DNA from: JBDSSS01 sp963764195
GTDB lineage: Bacteria > Actinomycetota > Actinomycetes > Actinomycetales > Dermatophilaceae
Assembly: GCA_963764195.1 (NCBI GenBank)
Contig: CAVXRG010000002.1
Span: 310,001-374,000 of the forward strand
Direction of reading: 5' to 3'
DNA length: 64,000 nucleotides
The notes beneath the pieces are model-generated. The model did not search any database. It was given only the letters and a program-made list of their open reading frames with translations, and was not told the DNA's origin. Positions within the stretch are counted from its first letter, which is position 1; the number at the start of each line of letters is the position of its first letter. This document shows, piece by piece, positions 41,585 through 50,621 of this stretch. The position numbers and the translations under genes were made by a program.

Positions 41585-42469
41585 TCAGCGCGGACCGACG
41601 ACGAGCACCCGGGTGCTCACCGCGGCCTTGCGCCAGGTGGGGACCCGGGCCCGCGAGGTGAAGACGTCGTGGTCGGCGGCCTCGATGCGCTCGAGGATCC
41701 GGGCGTAGAGGGTGCGGGCGGCGCCGACGCAGCGGGCCGAGGCCTTGGGTAGCAGCGCGATCCCCTCGTCGGCGACCCGGTAGAGCTCGCGGTTGCGCTC
41801 GATCTCGAAGCGCATCAGGTCGCGCCACTCGGGTGTCACCGTCCGGGCCCACGGGTCGGCGCCGAAGCGGCGCAGGTCCTCCTGCGGCACGTAGACGCGG
41901 CCGCGCTCGAGGTCCTCGCCGATGTCGCGCAGGAAGTTCGTCAGCTGGAAGGCGAGCCCGAGCGCCTGGGCGGGTTCGAGCGCCGCCGCGGAGGTGGGCC
42001 GCAGCACCGGCAGCATCATCTCGCCGATGACGGCCGCCGACCCGTCCATGTAGCCGAGCAGGTCGTCCCACGTCTCGTAGCGGGTCTGGGTGAGGTCCTG
42101 GGCCATCGCGCCGAAGAAGCGCTCGAAGCACTCGCCGGGGATGTCGCACGACCGCACGCTGTGACCGACGGCCGCGATGATCGGGTCGTCGGTCGGCTCC
42201 CCGGCCGCCACGCGCCGGAAGGTCTCGGCGAACTCCTTGAGCCGCAGGGTCGTTGCCTCGACCTGAGCGGGAGACGTCGCCCCCGGCTCGTCGACGATGT
42301 CGTCCGCGAGCCGGCACAACGCATACACGGAGTAGACGTGGCGGCGACGCTCCGGAGGCAGGAGCAGGGTCCCCCAGTAGTACGTCGTGCCGTGCTGCCG
42401 CGTGATCCGGGCGCAGCGCCGGTAGCCCTCGTCGAGCTGCTCCGAGCGTGGCTCGGTCACCGCACTCAC
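41585..42469 (-). CDS. crtB: phytoene synthase
   Basis: 294 residues. Squalene/phytoene synthase fold with the two Asp-rich motifs: LCRLADDIVDE near 50-60 and LTNFLRDIGEDLERGRVYVP near 170-190. It condenses two geranylgeranyl diphosphates to phytoene. GTG start at 42469 overlaps the crtI stop (GTGA). A frame that runs on to 41484 belongs to another register and is not needed to complete the family length. Confidence 0.95.
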   Translation of the reverse strand: MSAVTEPRSEQLDEGYRRCARITRQHGTTYYWGTLLLPPERRRHVYSVYALCRLADDIVDEPGATSPAQVEATTLRLKEFAETFRRVAAGEPTDDPIIAAVGHSVRSCDIPGECFERFFGAMAQDLTQTRYETWDDLLGYMDGSAAVIGEMMLPVLRPTSAAALEPAQALGLAFQLTNFLRDIGEDLERGRVYVPQEDLRRFGADPWARTVTPEWRDLMRFEIERNRELYRVADEGIALLPKASARCVGAARTLYARILERIEAADHDVFTSRARVPTWRKAAVSTRVLVVGPR

Positions 42470-44022
42470 CGTCGCGCCCCCCGAGCGAGCGAGCGTATGC
42501 CGTCCAGCCGGCTCCGCGAGGCGGACGCGGTGCCGCTCGCGACCCGGCGCGCGGTGGGCGGGAGGTAGTCGGTGACCCGCTCGGCGGCGAGCTTGCCGCT
42601 GATGAGGACCATCGGGACGCCCACTCCCGGGACGGTGCCCGAGCCGGCGAAGACGAGGCCGGGCACGCGCCGCTCGAGGTTGCCGGGCCGGAACGGGCCG
42701 GTCTGCATGAACGTGTGGGCCAGCGCGAAGGGGGTGCCCTCGTGCATCCCCATCTCGGCCCACTCGACGGGGGTGACGAACTGCTCGCTGACGACCTCGG
42801 TGGGGTAGCCGTTGGCGCCGAGGAAGTCGTGCAGGCGCTCGCGCATCGGACCGCGCTCCCGGTTCCAGTCGATCGTCGCCGACAGGTTCGGCACCGGCTC
42901 GAGGACGTAGAGGACCGAGTCACCCGACGGCGCGAGGGTCGGGTCGGTCAGGGTCGGCACGGTGACGAGCCGCGACGGGTCGGGCATCAGCGTCTTGTCG
43001 TCGATGAGGGCGCGGAAGCTGCCGTCCCAGTCGTCGCCGAAGTGGATGTTGTGGTGGTTGGTGCCCGCGGCCGGCTGGCCCTTGGCGCCGATGTGCCACA
43101 CGACGGCCGACGGGCTGTAGCTGCCCGAGCGGACGAGCCGCGGGGCCTTCAGCTGCGGCAGCAGCTGGTGGTAGGCCGTCGGCAGGTCGAGGGTGCACAC
43201 GACGGCGTCGGCGCGGATCTGCTCGCCGTCGTCGAGGACGACCCCGGCGACGGCGCCGTTGCGGTCGAGGGAGAGCCGCTGCACCGACGCGTTGTAGCGC
43301 AGGTCGGCGCCGGCCTTGCCCGCCGCCGTCGCGAGCGCGGCCGGGACGGCATCCATCCCGCCCTCCGGGAACCACACGCCCTCGATCGAGTCCATGTAGG
43401 TGATGACGGCGTAGAGGGCGAGGGCCTTCTCGGGCGACAGCCCGGCATACAGCGCCTGGAAGGAGAAGAGGCGGTGCAGCCGCGGGTCCTGGAACCACTC
43501 GCGGATGACCGGCCCGAGCCGGCGGAAGCCGCCGAGGCGCACGAGCTTGGCTGCCGCGGCGGGGGAGCCCATCAGGTCGAGGGGGGTGTCGAAGTTCGCG
43601 TCGATGAAGTGCGGCATCTCGACCCGGTAGAGCTGACGCAGCCACGCCGCGAAGTCGACGAAGGCGGCGGCGTCGACGCTGCCGCACGTGTCGGCGATCT
43701 CCTGGCGCATCGCCTCGACGCCGTGACGGACCATGATCTCGCTGCCGTCGGTGAAGCGCGCCCGGTAGGCGGGGTCGAGCAGCCGCATCGGCAGCGCGTC
43801 GCCGAGGTCGGACCCGACAGCGCGGAGGGCATCGGCAACGAGGTCGGGCATCGTCATCACCGTCGGGCCGGTGTCGAAGGTGAAGCCGTCCTGGTTGACC
43901 CGGAGTCCGCGGCCCCCGGCGGCGTGGTGGCGCTCGACGACGGTCACCTCGTGCCCCTGGCCGATGAGGTGACAGGCGGCGGAGAGGCCGGAGAGGCCCG
44001 CTCCGATGACGACGACGCTCAT
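42466..44022 (-). CDS. crtI: phytoene desaturase
   Basis: 518 residues. N-terminal dinucleotide-binding VVVIGAGLSGLSAACHLIGQGHEVTVVER, GRGLRVNQDGFTFDTGPTVMTMP and the C-terminal CrtI signature GTVPGVGVPMVLISGKLAAERV. It introduces double bonds into phytoene to give lycopene, FAD-dependent and membrane-associated. ATG 44022 overlaps the crtE stop (ATGA). Confidence 0.95.
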   Translation of the reverse strand: MSVVVIGAGLSGLSAACHLIGQGHEVTVVERHHAAGGRGLRVNQDGFTFDTGPTVMTMPDLVADALRAVGSDLGDALPMRLLDPAYRARFTDGSEIMVRHGVEAMRQEIADTCGSVDAAAFVDFAAWLRQLYRVEMPHFIDANFDTPLDLMGSPAAAAKLVRLGGFRRLGPVIREWFQDPRLHRLFSFQALYAGLSPEKALALYAVITYMDSIEGVWFPEGGMDAVPAALATAAGKAGADLRYNASVQRLSLDRNGAVAGVVLDDGEQIRADAVVCTLDLPTAYHQLLPQLKAPRLVRSGSYSPSAVVWHIGAKGQPAAGTNHHNIHFGDDWDGSFRALIDDKTLMPDPSRLVTVPTLTDPTLAPSGDSVLYVLEPVPNLSATIDWNRERGPMRERLHDFLGANGYPTEVVSEQFVTPVEWAEMGMHEGTPFALAHTFMQTGPFRPGNLERRVPGLVFAGSGTVPGVGVPMVLISGKLAAERVTDYLPPTARRVASGTASASRSRLDGIRSLARGARR

Positions 44023-45305
44023 GTGGTCCTCCGGGCAGTGGCGTGGGCAAGCGTGGTGAGTTTCGCGACCGCGAGCGGGTGCAGCTCGGCGTCCTCGAGG
44101 TGGGCGAGGGCCAGCGCGAGCTCGCGGTCGATCCGGGCCTCGACCTCGTCGCGCACCCCGGCCTCGACCATGAGCCGCTGCAGGTGGGGGACGTCGTCGG
44201 GGGTGATGACGCAGGCCGGCCCGAGGTAGCGCTCGCTCGCCTCGTCGGGGAGCAGCCGGCGCGCCTCGGCGAGCAGCACCGTGGCCTTCGCGGCGAGGAG
44301 GTCGTCGCCGACGGGCTTGCCGGTTGTCGCCGGGTCACCCCACACCCCGAGCACGTCGTCACGCAGGGCAAAGGCCTCGCCGAGGTGCTCGCCGTATGCC
44401 GTGAGCGCCGCGAACTGGTCGTCGTCGGCGCCCGCGGCGAGCGCGCCGAGCAGGAGCGGCCGCTGGATCGTGTAGGCGCCGGACTTGAGGCGGGCCACCC
44501 GGCGGGCGTGGTCGAGGTCCCGGCGGCGGGCCGCGGCGGCCGTGACGTCGAGCAGCTGGCCGTGGACGAGCTCGCGGAGCATCTCGCGCCACAGAGCGCG
44601 CAGGCGCGCGGGGGCGTCGGCGATGAGCACGGCCGCCTCACTGAGGGCGAGGTCGCCGAGCAGGATCGCGACGCTGTCGCCGAAGAGGGTCGGATCGCCG
44701 AGCGCCCCGTGCTCCTCGTGCGCGGCGGCGGCCTCGACGTGGGCCGTCGCCCGCCCGCGTCGGGAGTGGCCCCGATCCATGATGTCGTCGTGGACGAGGG
44801 CGAAGAGGTGGAGCAGCTCGAGCGCTGCGCCGGTGCGGACCATGACGTCGTGGCCGGTCGGGTCGAGAGCGCCGTCGCCGTCGGCCCCCTCGTCGGTCGG
44901 GCCGTGAGCGGCGACCCAGCCCCAGTGGCACATCAGCGGCCGCAGCCGCTTGCCCGTCGCCGGCAGCAGCCAGCCGAGCAGGGTCTCGGGGAGGTCCTCA
45001 CTGAGGATGTCGGGCGGTCCCGGGACTCGCTCCACCCAGCCGGCGGCGAGGTCGGCGTGGACCTCGCGCAGCATCGCGTCGATGGCGGCCATCGTGCGGT
45101 CGGCATCGGTGACCGCCTCGGTGTCACGGCGGGTCGGGACCGGTTGGCGCCGGTCCATCGACCTCGGCCGACGCTCGTGGTCGATCCCGGACCCCGTGTC
45201 GCGTCGCCCGGCCGGCGCGGCCCGGTGGCTCTCGCGCCGGGGGGTCTGGCCGGCTCCGATGTCGGTGTTCGTGTCGTTGCCGATGGCTGACCGTTCGGGA
45301 CTCAC
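44019..45305 (-). CDS. crtE: geranylgeranyl diphosphate synthase
   Basis: 428 residues. The N-terminal 75 residues are polar and absent from most homologues. The prenyltransferase fold has the first Asp-rich motif in FALVHDDIMDRGHSRRG and the second in FALRDDVLGVWGDP. It makes the C20 precursor for carotenoids. GTG 45305 has AAGGAG four bases away. First gene of the minus-strand carotenoid operon crtE-crtI-crtB-Rieske. Confidence 0.93.
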   Translation of the reverse strand: MSPERSAIGNDTNTDIGAGQTPRRESHRAAPAGRRDTGSGIDHERRPRSMDRRQPVPTRRDTEAVTDADRTMAAIDAMLREVHADLAAGWVERVPGPPDILSEDLPETLLGWLLPATGKRLRPLMCHWGWVAAHGPTDEGADGDGALDPTGHDVMVRTGAALELLHLFALVHDDIMDRGHSRRGRATAHVEAAAAHEEHGALGDPTLFGDSVAILLGDLALSEAAVLIADAPARLRALWREMLRELVHGQLLDVTAAAARRRDLDHARRVARLKSGAYTIQRPLLLGALAAGADDDQFAALTAYGEHLGEAFALRDDVLGVWGDPATTGKPVGDDLLAAKATVLLAEARRLLPDEASERYLGPACVITPDDVPHLQRLMVEAGVRDEVEARIDRELALALAHLEDAELHPLAVAKLTTLAHATARRTT

Positions 45306-45374
45306 ACTTCTCCTTCGGGGGGCTTGAGGCCTCTCCCACACCATCCTGCCCCAGCCGGGCCGGACTCTCACCTA

Positions 45375-45392
45375 CGTCGAAACGATTCGACG
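45375..45392. promoter_or_regulatory. inverted repeat upstream of crtE, candidate operator
   Basis: Perfect 7-bp arms CGTCGAA/TTCGACG with a 4-base spacer, 70 bases ahead of the crtE start in the divergent 235-base gap. A regulator (for example MerR/LitR or MarR type) could bind here, but none is encoded nearby. Confidence 0.45.
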
Positions 45393-45540
45393 CCGGTGGC
45401 TCGCCCCGAAGGACCGTCGGAAACTGCGCACTCGACTGCTGAGGTGGTCGAGTGGGCACTTTCACCCACCAGCGGGCTGCGCGGCGGGAGGAGTCGTCGG
45501 TGGGCTTGCGACCGGGACCGTCCAACCCCACGCTGGCGCC

Positions 45541-46044
45541 ATGACGACTTCGGTGCGCGAGGACCGCGAGCTACCCCTGACCGTCGCGCAGGTCCTCGAC
45601 GTGCTGCGCAGTCCGGCACACTGGGCGGCCCGGGTCCGCGACGCCGGGGAGGGCCGGCTCGAGCTCACCGGCCTCGAGGTCTCCGAGACGGGTGTCGAGG
45701 CGACGCTGGCCGGGCCGGTCCCCCTCGACTGGCTGCCGGCGGTCGTCCGCGCCCGGATGTCCGCGCCCCCGTCGATCCGCCGGGTCGAGCGCTGGACCGC
45801 GGTGGCTGACGGACCGGGCGGCCGGGCCACCGCCCTGTCCGGCGTCCTCGACTTCGCCGTCGCCGGGGTGAGTGCGACCGTCGCCGGGACGGGCGCGGTC
45901 CGCCCGACCCCGGCCGGCAGCCGGATCGTCGTCGACCTGACGGTCGGGGTCGACCTGCCCTTCATCGGCGGCCTCATCGAGCAGGCGATCGCGACCCAGA
46001 TCGGTCCCAACCTCGCCCGCGAGCTCGCGCTCATCGGCCCCTGA
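45541..46044 (+). CDS. DUF2505/SRPBCC-like protein
   Basis: 167 residues of the DUF2505 group (START/SRPBCC-like), recognisable by SVREDRELPLTVAQVLDVLRSPAHW at the N-terminus and TVGVDLPFIGGLIEQAIATQI near the C-terminus. These proteins are small cytoplasmic helix-grip folds that may bind lipids; no role is established. Divergent from crtE. Confidence 0.8.
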   Translation: MTTSVREDRELPLTVAQVLDVLRSPAHWAARVRDAGEGRLELTGLEVSETGVEATLAGPVPLDWLPAVVRARMSAPPSIRRVERWTAVADGPGGRATALSGVLDFAVAGVSATVAGTGAVRPTPAGSRIVVDLTVGVDLPFIGGLIEQAIATQIGPNLARELALIGP

Positions 46045-46150
46045 CCGGTCACCCCGCACGCGTTCGGCGACGCTGGCCGCGGCCGGTCCGCCGTCGTAGT
46101 GTGATCGGGAGCCGGCCCGGCCACGGCCGTCCGACCGGGAGGATCCCATC

Positions 46151-48724
46151 GTGCAGTTCGACACCACCGTCAACGGGTCGTCTCGCAGCGTGGAGGTCGG
46201 GGGGTCGGAGTCGGCCGTCGACGTGCTGCGCGGCCAGCTCGAGCTGACCGGCACCAAGCTCGTCTGTGGGACCGGGGTCTGTGGCGCCTGCACCGTGCTG
46301 CTCGACGGCGAGCCCGTCGCCAGCTGCCTGCTCCCGGCGACCCGCCTGCGCGGGGCCGACGTGACGACCGTCGAGGGGGTCGCCGGCGAGGATGGCCTGC
46401 ACCCCGTGCAGCTCGCCTTCCTCGCGCACGACGGCCTCCAGTGCGGCTTCTGCACGCCCGGCTTCATCGTCAGCGCCGCAGCCTTCCACGATCGTTGGCG
46501 CGTCGAGCACGGCACCGACGAGCCCGACCGACAGACCATCGCCGAGGCCCTCGCCGGCAACCTCTGCCGGTGCGGTTCCTACGAGGGCATCTTCCGCGCC
46601 GTGGCCGCCGCCTGTCGCGGCGAGCACGACGACGGCGCCGTGCACGTCGTCCGGGTCGACGGCCCCGAGAAGGTCACGGGCACAGCGGCATACACGGTCG
46701 ACGTGACGCTCCCAGAGATGCTCCACGGCGTCATCCGCCGCTCCCCGGTCGCGGCCGGGATCGTGCGCCGGATGGACATCGAGGCCGTGCCGTATGCCGT
46801 CGACCTGCTCCCCGACGACCGCCGGGTCCGCTGGGCCGGGCAGCCCCTGCTCGCCGTCGCGGCCGAGACGGTCACCGCGGCGCGCCGCGCGGCGGCCGCC
46901 GTCGAGCTCGACCTCCAGCCGCTGCCCCACGTGCTCGACCCGGAGGTCGCCAAGCGCGACGACGCTCCGCTCGTCTACGCCGACAAGGCCGCGCGCCGGC
47001 AGGCGCCCAACGCCTCGGAGGGCGGATCGCCGCCGGCCCCGTGGCACGGCAACGTGCGGGGCCCGAGCCGGGTCCCCTTCCTCGCGACGCTCGCCAAGCG
47101 GCGGATCGCCGGCGCCCGGGACCGAGCAGCGACCGGGCTCGTGGAGCTCGACTTCCACACCGCGTCCCAGCTGCACACGAGCTTCGAACCGCACGCGTGC
47201 GTGGCCGACTGGACCAACCCCGACCTGCTCCGGCTCTGGGTCAGCACCCAGGCCGTCGAGGAGCTCGGGATCGCCGCCGCCGAACGTTTCGGCCTCGAGC
47301 CGGACCAGGTCGAGGTCATCGCCGACCACGTCGGCGGCGGCTTCGGCTCCAAGCTCGGGATGACGGTCGAGACCGTGGCCGCGATCGAGCTGAGCCGGGC
47401 CAGCGGCCGGCCGGTGAGCGTCGTGCTCGACCGCCGCGAGGAGCTGACCGCGACGGGCAACCGGCCGGGTGGCCGCGTGACCGTCTCCCTGCTCGCCGAC
47501 GAGGCCGACGGCGGGCTGGAGGCGCTCGTCGTCGACAGCGAGAGCCACGGGGGGATCTCCATCGGCGCCTCCGTCGCGGCGCTCGCGATGCTCAGCTACG
47601 AGCGGTCGCCCCGGCTCGCGCGGGACACCGACGTCGTGACGAACGCGCCGCCGGGCAAGCCCTTCCGCGGACCGGGCGGCCCCACCTACGCCTGGGCCCT
47701 GGAGCAGACGATCGACGAGGCCGCGCACCGGCTCGGACGCGACCCGATCGCCCTGCGCCGACAGTGGGACGGCAACGCGAAGCGGTCAGCCCTCTACGAC
47801 TGGGCCGCGGCGCTCCCGGTGTGGCGCGACCGGCCCGCGACCGGGAGCCAGACCGGTCGCTACCGCCGCGGGGTCGGGGTGGCCGCGGCCAACTGGGTCT
47901 ACTTCGTCGACCCCGACACCGAGGTCGTCGTGTCGGTCGAGGGTGGCCGGCTCGTCGCGGAGACGGCCAGCCAGGACATGGGCACCGGCAGCCGCACCGT
48001 CGTCGCCCGCGCCGTCGCCGAGGTCTTCGACGTGGTGCCCGAGGCCGTCGAGGTCCGGCTCGGGCGGTCGACGGCCGCGACGACCCACGGACCGACGTCG
48101 GGCGGCAGCCGCACGACCGTGTCACTGTGGCCCACCGCCCGGGAGGCGGCCCAGCGGCTCCGGGCCCTCGTCACGGGCCCCGTCGGCGTCGCGCACGACG
48201 GGTTATCGGCCACGGCGACCCGCGGCGGCGACCGCGGGCTCCGTGCCGTGCCGATCACGTCGGGGCACCTGCAGATCGGGCGCGGCTTCTCCGGGGCGGT
48301 CCACGTGACCGAGGTCGAGGTCGACACCCGGACCGGACGCACCCGCGTGCTCACGGTCAAGGGCGGCATCGCCGTCGGGCGGATCCACGTGCCGGAGCTG
48401 GCTCGGAGCCAGTGCGAGGGCTCGATCATCCAGGGCATCGGCCTCGCGCTCTACGAGGGCCAGGTGCTCGACCCGCACACCGGGCTCACCCTCAGCTCGA
48501 CCCTCGACGACTACCGGATCCCGCAGCTCGGCGACACCCCGGAGATCGAGATCCACTTCCACGAGGACGGCTGGGACCGGGTGCCCGGAGGCGGGATCGG
48601 CCTCGGCGAGGTCGCGACGATCAGCCCGGCGGCCTCGGTCGGCAACGCCATCCACAACGCGACCGGGTGGCGGCCGCTCACCCTGCCGGTGCGACCCGAC
48701 CGGGTCATGGAGGCCCTGCGATGA
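46151..48724 (+). CDS. molybdenum hydroxylase, 2Fe-2S and molybdopterin subunits fused
   Basis: 857 residues. Residues 1-150 are the iron-sulfur subunit: plant-type 2Fe-2S cysteines 39, 44, 47 and 59, second cluster cysteines 98, 101, 139 and 141 (CGFCTPG ... CRC). From about 160 the large molybdopterin subunit follows, with DHVGGGFGSKLG, FRGPGGPTYAWALEQTID and GGGIGLGEVATISPAASVGNAI (catalytic Glu). Usually these are separate genes. Substrate class is xanthine dehydrogenase/aldehyde oxidase. GTG start 46151. Coupled to the FAD subunit gene. Confidence 0.88.
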   Translation: MQFDTTVNGSSRSVEVGGSESAVDVLRGQLELTGTKLVCGTGVCGACTVLLDGEPVASCLLPATRLRGADVTTVEGVAGEDGLHPVQLAFLAHDGLQCGFCTPGFIVSAAAFHDRWRVEHGTDEPDRQTIAEALAGNLCRCGSYEGIFRAVAAACRGEHDDGAVHVVRVDGPEKVTGTAAYTVDVTLPEMLHGVIRRSPVAAGIVRRMDIEAVPYAVDLLPDDRRVRWAGQPLLAVAAETVTAARRAAAAVELDLQPLPHVLDPEVAKRDDAPLVYADKAARRQAPNASEGGSPPAPWHGNVRGPSRVPFLATLAKRRIAGARDRAATGLVELDFHTASQLHTSFEPHACVADWTNPDLLRLWVSTQAVEELGIAAAERFGLEPDQVEVIADHVGGGFGSKLGMTVETVAAIELSRASGRPVSVVLDRREELTATGNRPGGRVTVSLLADEADGGLEALVVDSESHGGISIGASVAALAMLSYERSPRLARDTDVVTNAPPGKPFRGPGGPTYAWALEQTIDEAAHRLGRDPIALRRQWDGNAKRSALYDWAAALPVWRDRPATGSQTGRYRRGVGVAAANWVYFVDPDTEVVVSVEGGRLVAETASQDMGTGSRTVVARAVAEVFDVVPEAVEVRLGRSTAATTHGPTSGGSRTTVSLWPTAREAAQRLRALVTGPVGVAHDGLSATATRGGDRGLRAVPITSGHLQIGRGFSGAVHVTEVEVDTRTGRTRVLTVKGGIAVGRIHVPELARSQCEGSIIQGIGLALYEGQVLDPHTGLTLSSTLDDYRIPQLGDTPEIEIHFHEDGWDRVPGGGIGLGEVATISPAASVGNAIHNATGWRPLTLPVRPDRVMEALR

Positions 48725-49686
48725 CCGACATCACCTTCGTCACCTCGCTCGACGAGCTGCACGCGGTGCCCGACGGGTCGACCGTCGACGACACCGTCTA
48801 CCGGGCGGGCGGCACCGACCTGCAGGACCGGCTCCGCACGAGCAACGCCGAGCCGCGGATCATCGACCTCACCGGGCTGCCCGGCTTCGCCGACGTCTCC
48901 GAGGCGGAGGGTGGGGGCCTGGCCGTCGGCGCCGGGGTCACCGTGGCCCGGCTGGCCCGCGACCTGGCCGGCTCACACCCCGCGCTCGCGCTGACCTGCG
49001 CCGGTCTGGCGACACCGCAGGTGCGCGCCGTCGCGACGATCGGCGGCAACCTGCTCCAGCACACGCGTTGCTGGTACTACCGCCACCCCGAGACGACCTG
49101 CCTGAAGTCGGGTGGCACGACCTGCCCGGCCCGCGACGGCCGTCACCTCCACGGGGTCGCCTTCGACACCTCACCGTGCGTGCACCCGCACCCGTCGTCG
49201 GTCGCCATGGCCCTGCTCACCTACGACGCGACCGTCACCGTCTCCGGCGGAGCCCGGCTCGGCATCGACGAGCTGCTGGGCGACGGATCGGACGGCACCC
49301 GGGACCACCACCTGCCCGCCGGTGAGGTGCTCACCACGATCGTCCTGCCGCCGACGCTGGTCGGCGAGCGGGCGGCATACTTCCGGGCGATCAGCCGCTT
49401 CGAGGCGGAGTGGCCGCTCGTCGAGGCGGTCGCCCGGGTGCGCCTCGGTGACGACGGCCGGGTGGTCGCGGAGTGCGGGCTCGCGATCGGCGGGGTGGCC
49501 CCGGTGCCGCTGCGCCTGCGCGCAGCCGAGGACCTGCTGACCGGGTCCCGCCTCGACGGTCCGACGATCGACGCGGTGTGCAAGGCGGCGACGGTCGGCG
49601 CGAACCCGCTCCCGGAGACCGGCTACAAGGTTGGGCTCATCGCCGCGACCGTCCGCGAGGTGCTCGAGCGCGTCGCCGTCGGCTGA
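48721..49686 (+). CDS. molybdenum hydroxylase FAD-binding subunit with extra Fe-S cysteines
   Basis: 321 residues of the medium-chain FAD subunit: YRAGGTDLQDRLR, ATIGGNLLQHTRCWYYRHPETTC, CPARDGRHL, SPCVHPHPSSVAMAL. Four Cys (RCWYY...TTC...TTC...SPC) match a subset in which this subunit carries an extra 4Fe-4S cluster. Start ATG 48721 overlaps the upstream stop (ATGA). It passes electrons from the molybdenum protein. Confidence 0.88.
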   Translation: MTDITFVTSLDELHAVPDGSTVDDTVYRAGGTDLQDRLRTSNAEPRIIDLTGLPGFADVSEAEGGGLAVGAGVTVARLARDLAGSHPALALTCAGLATPQVRAVATIGGNLLQHTRCWYYRHPETTCLKSGGTTCPARDGRHLHGVAFDTSPCVHPHPSSVAMALLTYDATVTVSGGARLGIDELLGDGSDGTRDHHLPAGEVLTTIVLPPTLVGERAAYFRAISRFEAEWPLVEAVARVRLGDDGRVVAECGLAIGGVAPVPLRLRAAEDLLTGSRLDGPTIDAVCKAATVGANPLPETGYKVGLIAATVREVLERVAVG

Positions 49687-49744
49687 GGACCACGGCCGTC
49701 GTTGGGCGGGTCGGCCCGCCGAGACGGCGAGCTGGGCGCGATGC

Positions 49745-50479
49745 TCAGCCCTGTTGCCAGATCGCCTCCATCTCGTACATCGCCTGATCCATGATGCTTC
49801 GCATCGCACTGCGGGCCCGCTCGCCGTCGCGCCGCTGGATGGCCCGGGCCACCTCGGCGTGCCACTCGAGCGCCTGAATGTCGGGGTGGTGCGGCATCAG
49901 GCCGTACTCGTGCCGTCCGGCGAGCGCCACCGCCACCGGCTCGTGCAGCTTGAGGAACATCTCGTTCCCTGAGCCCAGGAGGACGAGGCGGTGGAACTCG
50001 ATGTCGAGGGCGAGGAACTCGTCGTTGTCGTTGCTCTGTCCCGCGGCCCACATCTTGGCTGCGAGCCCGATGAGGTCGCTGGCCAGGTCGGCGGTCGCGT
50101 GGACGGCGGCGAGGCGGGCCGCCTCGGGCTCGACCGCCCCCCGCAGCTGGATGATCGAGCGCTGGTGCGCAAGACGCCCATCAGAGGCGAGTCTCCAGCG
50201 GATCACCTGAGGGTCGAAGACGTTCCATTCGCTCTGCGGTAGGACGCGCGTGCCGAGCTTGCGCCGGGACTCGACCATCCCCATCGAGGCCAGCACCCGC
50301 AGGACCTCGCGGACGACCGAACGCGAGACTCCATGGCTCGCAGCGAGCTCATCGATGTAGAGCAGATCGCCGGCAGCGAGCTGGCCGTCGCAGATGGCCA
50401 GACCCAAGGCATGCAGGACCCGTCCGTGCAGGCCGCCGAGTTGCGGCGTGACGGCCTGGGACCGCTCACGAACAGACAT
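49745..50479 (-). CDS. GntR-family (FadR subfamily) regulator of the aldonate locus
   Basis: 244 residues. Winged HTH with YIDELAASHGVSRSVVREVLRVLASMGMVE, followed by an FCD effector domain (helices with Asp/His metal-binding positions, LDIEFHRLVLLGSGN, RHEYGLMPHHPDIQALEWHAEVARAIQRRD). Divergent from the ABC/galactonate operon, so probably its repressor, DgoR-like in position. ATG 50479 taken; TTG 50485 in frame upstream is weaker. Confidence 0.9.
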   Translation of the reverse strand: MSVRERSQAVTPQLGGLHGRVLHALGLAICDGQLAAGDLLYIDELAASHGVSRSVVREVLRVLASMGMVESRRKLGTRVLPQSEWNVFDPQVIRWRLASDGRLAHQRSIIQLRGAVEPEAARLAAVHATADLASDLIGLAAKMWAAGQSNDNDEFLALDIEFHRLVLLGSGNEMFLKLHEPVAVALAGRHEYGLMPHHPDIQALEWHAEVARAIQRRDGERARSAMRSIMDQAMYEMEAIWQQG

Positions 50480-50510
50480 GGTCAAAGCATACGCATAGCG
50501 GCCAGATCTA

Positions 50511-50539
50511 TTGTCAAACCGGATTTAGCGCGGTACGGT
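50511..50539 (+). promoter_or_regulatory. promoter of the aldonate import and catabolic operon
   Basis: TTGTCA (50511-50516), 17-base spacer, TACGGT (50534-50539). On the opposite strand a perfect TTGACA overlaps the -35 (50517-50512), so the divergent GntR gene may share it. The regulator could control both directions from one site. Confidence 0.6.
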
Positions 50540-50621
50540 CGGCGCATTCAGCCGATGTGAAGCGGTGCAGAAGTAGGTTGGCGGCCCTGTGAGCCGCCCC
50601 GACACACGAACGGAGACAGAC

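Noticed and set aside
41484..42923. Extended frame ending in an Asp-Ser-Pro repeat opposite or past crtB
   Set aside because: Runs out of phase through crtI and crtB; crtB is complete to 41585 at normal length.
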